A stretch of 7,375 bases of DNA from an uncultured Methylococcaceae bacterium (GTDB lineage: Bacteria; Pseudomonadota; Gammaproteobacteria; Methylococcales; Methylomonadaceae), in contig CAIMDR010000599.1 of NCBI GenBank assembly GCA_903839795.1, positions 1 to 7,375 of the forward strand, given 5' to 3'. Positions 5,699 to 7,375 of the stretch are shown one piece after another. Numbering within the stretch: position 1 is the first letter of the stretch; the number at the start of each line of letters is the position of its first letter. A program made the translations under genes and the position numbers. The notes beneath the pieces are model-generated. The model did not search any database. It saw nothing but the letters and a program-made list of their open reading frames with translations, and was not told where the DNA came from.

Positions 5699-6685
5699 AT
5701 GAGTTACCAACCGCCCTACACCATCACACCACAAATACTGCAACAGGTCGCTGATATTGTTGAGCTATTAACCCGCTGGGAAATCGCTGGCGATAACAAG
5801 CTATCTCCGCAGTTACGGCGCAACAATCGTATTCGCACGATTCAGGCATCGCTGGCTATTGAAAATAACACCCTGAGTATCGAACAGGTGACTGCGGTAT
5901 TGGAAGGCAAGCCGGTGCTGGGGTTGCCGCGTGAAATTCAGGAAGTGCGTAATGCCTTTGCCGCGTATGAACAACTGCCGAACTGGCAAGCGCATTCCGC
6001 CGCTGATTGTTTAACAGCGCAGGGCTTATTAATGGCGGGACTGGTTGATGAAGCGGGGTGTTTTCGCACCAGTGGCGTAGGCATTTACAACGGGCAAGGC
6101 TTGGTGCATATAGCGCCACCCGCCAGTCGGGTCGCTGCACTGATGGCCGATTTACTGGCTTGGCTGGCATCTGCTCCGGTGCATCCCTTGATTGCGAGTT
6201 GCGTGTTCCATTATGAATTTGAGTTTATCCATCCGTTTGCCGATGGTAATGGTCGCATGGGTCGGTTATGGCAAACATTAATACTCAGTCAGTGGCAGCC
6301 GCTGCTGGCTTATTTGCCCGTTGAATCCGTTATCAGAGTGCGGCAAGCCGCTTATTATCAAGCCTTGGCGGATGCAGACAGCTTGGCGGATTCAACGCCT
6401 TTTATTGAATTTATGTTGCAAGCCTTACTGGATGCCATGACAGAAGTGTTGGTAAAAACGTCGGGGAAAGTGTCGGGGAAAACGTCGGGGAAAACGTCGG
6501 TGAAAACGTCGGGGAAAATCCTGGCATTGATTCGTGAAAATATCTTGCTTACGATCCCTGAATTGGCAGTTTTAATTGGTGTAAGCGAACGATCTATTGA
6601 GCGTAACCTGAAAAAGCTGCAAGCTGAAAATCATCTGTCACGTATCGGGCCAGCCAACGGCGGCTATTGGAAAGTCAACGAATGA
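5699..6685 (+). CDS. Fic family protein (putative AMP-transferase) with C-terminal winged helix
   Basis: The ATG at 5699 is preceded by GAAGAG 8 nt upstream. The 328-residue protein has the full Fic motif HPFADGNGRMGR (His178 to Arg189). Fic proteins use the motif His to transfer AMP or related groups to hydroxyl side chains. Residues 51-56 (SLAIEN) fit the [S/T]xxxE[G/N] inhibitory motif, placing it with N-terminally self-inhibited (class II) Fic proteins. Residues about 253-272 are KTSG-type repeats encoded by a 12-bp tandem array. Residues about 273-326 form a winged helix-turn-helix (IPELAVLIGVSERSIERNLKKLQ), suggesting DNA binding or self-regulation. Fic genes of this architecture occur often inside type I RM loci. 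The target protein cannot be deduced. It ends in a 4-nt overlap with a small reading frame at 6682. Confidence 0.93.
   Translation: MSYQPPYTITPQILQQVADIVELLTRWEIAGDNKLSPQLRRNNRIRTIQASLAIENNTLSIEQVTAVLEGKPVLGLPREIQEVRNAFAAYEQLPNWQAHSAADCLTAQGLLMAGLVDEAGCFRTSGVGIYNGQGLVHIAPPASRVAALMADLLAWLASAPVHPLIASCVFHYEFEFIHPFADGNGRMGRLWQTLILSQWQPLLAYLPVESVIRVRQAAYYQALADADSLADSTPFIEFMLQALLDAMTEVLVKTSGKVSGKTSGKTSVKTSGKILALIRENILLTIPELAVLIGVSERSIERNLKKLQAENHLSRIGPANGGYWKVNE
6455..6514 (+). repeat. Five 12-bp tandem repeats in the Fic linker
   Basis: Units of AAAACGTCGGGG begin at 6455, 6467, 6479, 6491 and 6503. Unit 2 reads AAAGTGTCGGGG and unit 4 ends GGTG. Each encodes four residues (KTSG, KVSG or KTSV), so a gain or loss of units keeps the frame and only changes the length of the linker between the Fic domain and the winged helix. 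Confidence 0.93.
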
Positions 6686-6759
6686 CCGAAGACAAACTGG
6701 AGTCTGAAATTGAAACACCACGCCAGCCACCGATTTGCAGCTTGCCAGAAAACGACTAA
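6682..6759 (+). pseudogene. Small frame overlapping fic; possible 5' stump of hsdR
   Basis: The ATG at 6682 overlaps the fic stop (ATGA). The 25-residue product begins MTEDKLESEIE, which resembles the start of many HsdR subunits (MTEDxLEQE...) that occupy this place in type I operons. After about 10 residues the resemblance ends, and the DNA from about 6714 reads as toxin remnant in another frame. A deletion joining hsdR start to a toxin gene would explain it. The match is short and from memory, so confidence is low. Confidence 0.35.
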
Positions 6760-6779
6760 AGGAGGTTAAACATGAATAA
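6714..6779 (+). pseudogene. 3' remnant of a HigB/RelE-type (Gp49-like) toxin gene
   Basis: A frame ending at TAA 6777-6779 reads TPATDLQLARKRLKEVKHE. This resembles the C-terminus of HigB/Gp49-like toxins, where a TPxxxxxxARxR helix closes the protein. It overlaps the antitoxin start by 8 nt, the usual higBA arrangement. It is closed upstream by TGA at 6711-6713, so the rest of the toxin is missing. Confidence 0.5.
6759..6766 (+). promoter_or_regulatory. Strong Shine-Dalgarno for the XRE antitoxin
   Basis: AAGGAGGT, a near-perfect anti-SD match, lies 5 nt before the ATG at 6772. It fixes this start and suggests efficient antitoxin translation. Confidence 0.85.
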
Positions 6780-7080
6780 CGATACTTTTCAGCCTGTTCC
6801 GCACGATGCCGCATTTCGTGAGCAATTATTAAATAATCCAGCGGCGAAGGCTGCTTATGACATCAACATCACGAAATACGCCATACTCGACGAAATAATC
6901 GGTGTCAGACGCGACGCAGGTTTAACCCAGGCGCAAGTCGCTGAACGCATGGGCACAAAAGCCTCGGCAGTCGAGCGATTGGAAAGTGCATTGGTATCCG
7001 GCAAACATTCTCCCTCTATTGACACCTTGCGTAAATATGCCGCCGCAGTCGGTAAAAAGCTGGAAGTGCATCTGGTTTAA
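6772..7080 (+). CDS. XRE-family antitoxin (HigA-like), apparently without its toxin
   Basis: A 102-residue protein. Residues 1-38 are an N-terminal helical region (FREQLLNNPAAKAAYD), and residues 41-97 a helix-turn-helix of the XRE/Cro type: LTQAQVAERMGTKASAVERLES, followed by SPSIDTLRKYAAAVGKKLEV. Length and layout match antitoxins of HigB/RelE-type pairs, which bind and neutralise the toxin and repress their own operon. The overlapping upstream frame appears to be only the tail of the toxin gene, so this antitoxin is probably orphaned in this window. It could still act as a DNA-binding regulator or neutralise related toxins. Confidence 0.88.
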   Translation: MNNDTFQPVPHDAAFREQLLNNPAAKAAYDINITKYAILDEIIGVRRDAGLTQAQVAERMGTKASAVERLESALVSGKHSPSIDTLRKYAAAVGKKLEVHLV

Positions 7081-7375
7081 AGCAAATAGTGTCCGAAGGC
7101 TTGCTGGTCGCCGGAACAAGAAATCCTGGTGGTTGGTGTTGACAACACATTTGGTAATGTATTCACCTGCCCTTTAATGTGTATATAAAAATCATTTATC
7201 TATACAAATCAATACTGACTTGTATAAAAAAGTACATTTTCTATACCCGCTTGAGTTAAGTAATAGCGCATAAGTCTTTTAACATTTTTCAGGCGAATTC
7301 TATGGTGTATGACTTACCGATATTCGCCAATATTTCGAACAAGCATTCCTGTAAATTTTGGAATGATTGGTAAGC
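7081..7375. other. Region without a convincing gene
   Basis: Bases 7081-7170 contain short open frames with no recognisable product. Bases 7160-7290 are AT-rich and hold TGTATA/TATACA repeats. A 23-codon frame from ATG 7302 to TAA 7371-7373 has no clear ribosome site and no recognised similarity. GGCGAAT (7292-7298) and ATTCGCC (7322-7328) form an inverted repeat around that start. Confidence 0.5.
7180..7247. repeat. Paired TGTATA...TATAC repeats, possible operator or promoter region
   Basis: Two 27-nt units (7180-7206 and 7221-7247) match at 20 of 27 positions, 41 nt apart. Each begins TGTATA and ends with TATAC plus one base. Between them, TATACAA (7201-7207) and TTGTATA (7220-7226) form a perfect inverted repeat with a 12-nt spacer. 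This is the kind of symmetry used by dimeric DNA-binding proteins; no specific regulator is implied. Confidence 0.5.

Noticed and set aside
5547..5702. 51-codon frame ending in an ATGA-like overlap with fic
   Set aside because: Much of it is the REP-like inverted repeat read through, there is no clear ribosome site, and the product is not recognisable. It could contain the tail of a deleted gene but does not support a CDS call.
7302..7373. 23-codon reading frame near the right edge
   Set aside because: It lacks a clear ribosome site and any recognised similarity. The inverted repeat around its start can occur by chance.

Overview
The window is an accessory defence island built on a type I restriction-modification (RM) operon. 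All genes lie on the + strand. Intermediate base composition and operon style fit a proteobacterium. The translated hairpin repeats (reading LPSP-GRGAGGEG and PLPKGEG) are, from general knowledge, common in environmental gammaproteobacteria such as methanotrophs and sulfur oxidisers, but no genus can be fixed from this sequence.

Layout. (1) 1-1680: hsdM, cut at its 5' end by the window edge. Its methyltransferase core looks eroded (catalytic NPPF is GPPF). A DUF559 nuclease domain, bordered by GC-rich hairpins, sits in frame in a linker near the C-terminus. (2) 1670-3121: a DUF1016/YhcG-type PDDEXK nuclease fused at its C-terminus to a minimal nucleotidyltransferase (MNT) domain. (3) 3122-3246: a spacer with hairpins, then 3247-3675, a HEPN protein with an RX4HXY motif. 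(4) 3672-5405: a second MNT domain (GSX10DXD) fused to the N-terminus of an HsdS specificity subunit. Its first target-recognition domain is AT-rich, and its central linker carries a short copy of the hairpin repeat pair found in hsdM. (5) 5402-5497: a 31-codon stump that looks like the start of a Schlafen/AlbA_2-type ATP-binding protein. It is followed by a REP/MITE-like inverted repeat. (6) 5699-6685: a Fic protein with an N-terminal inhibitory motif, a slippage-prone 12-bp tandem repeat and a C-terminal winged helix. (7) 6682-6779: two gene stumps, possibly the start of hsdR and the end of a HigB/RelE-type toxin. They precede an intact XRE antitoxin (6772-7080). (8) 7081-7375: no convincing gene; it holds TGTATA/TATACA repeats.

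How it may work together. HsdM and HsdS would form the DNA-recognition complex. No intact hsdR is present in the window. Nuclease functions visible here are the DUF1016 protein and the DUF559 insert. The HEPN/MNT pair matches the HepT/MntA toxin-antitoxin signature, so fusing the MNT antitoxin to HsdS would tie toxin control to presence of the specificity subunit. The two most interesting signals are the in-frame hairpin/DUF559 element with its miniature relative in the same operon, and the fusion of MNT antitoxin domains to two different RM-island proteins. An equally serious reading is a decaying island: altered hsdM motifs and several gene stumps support this.
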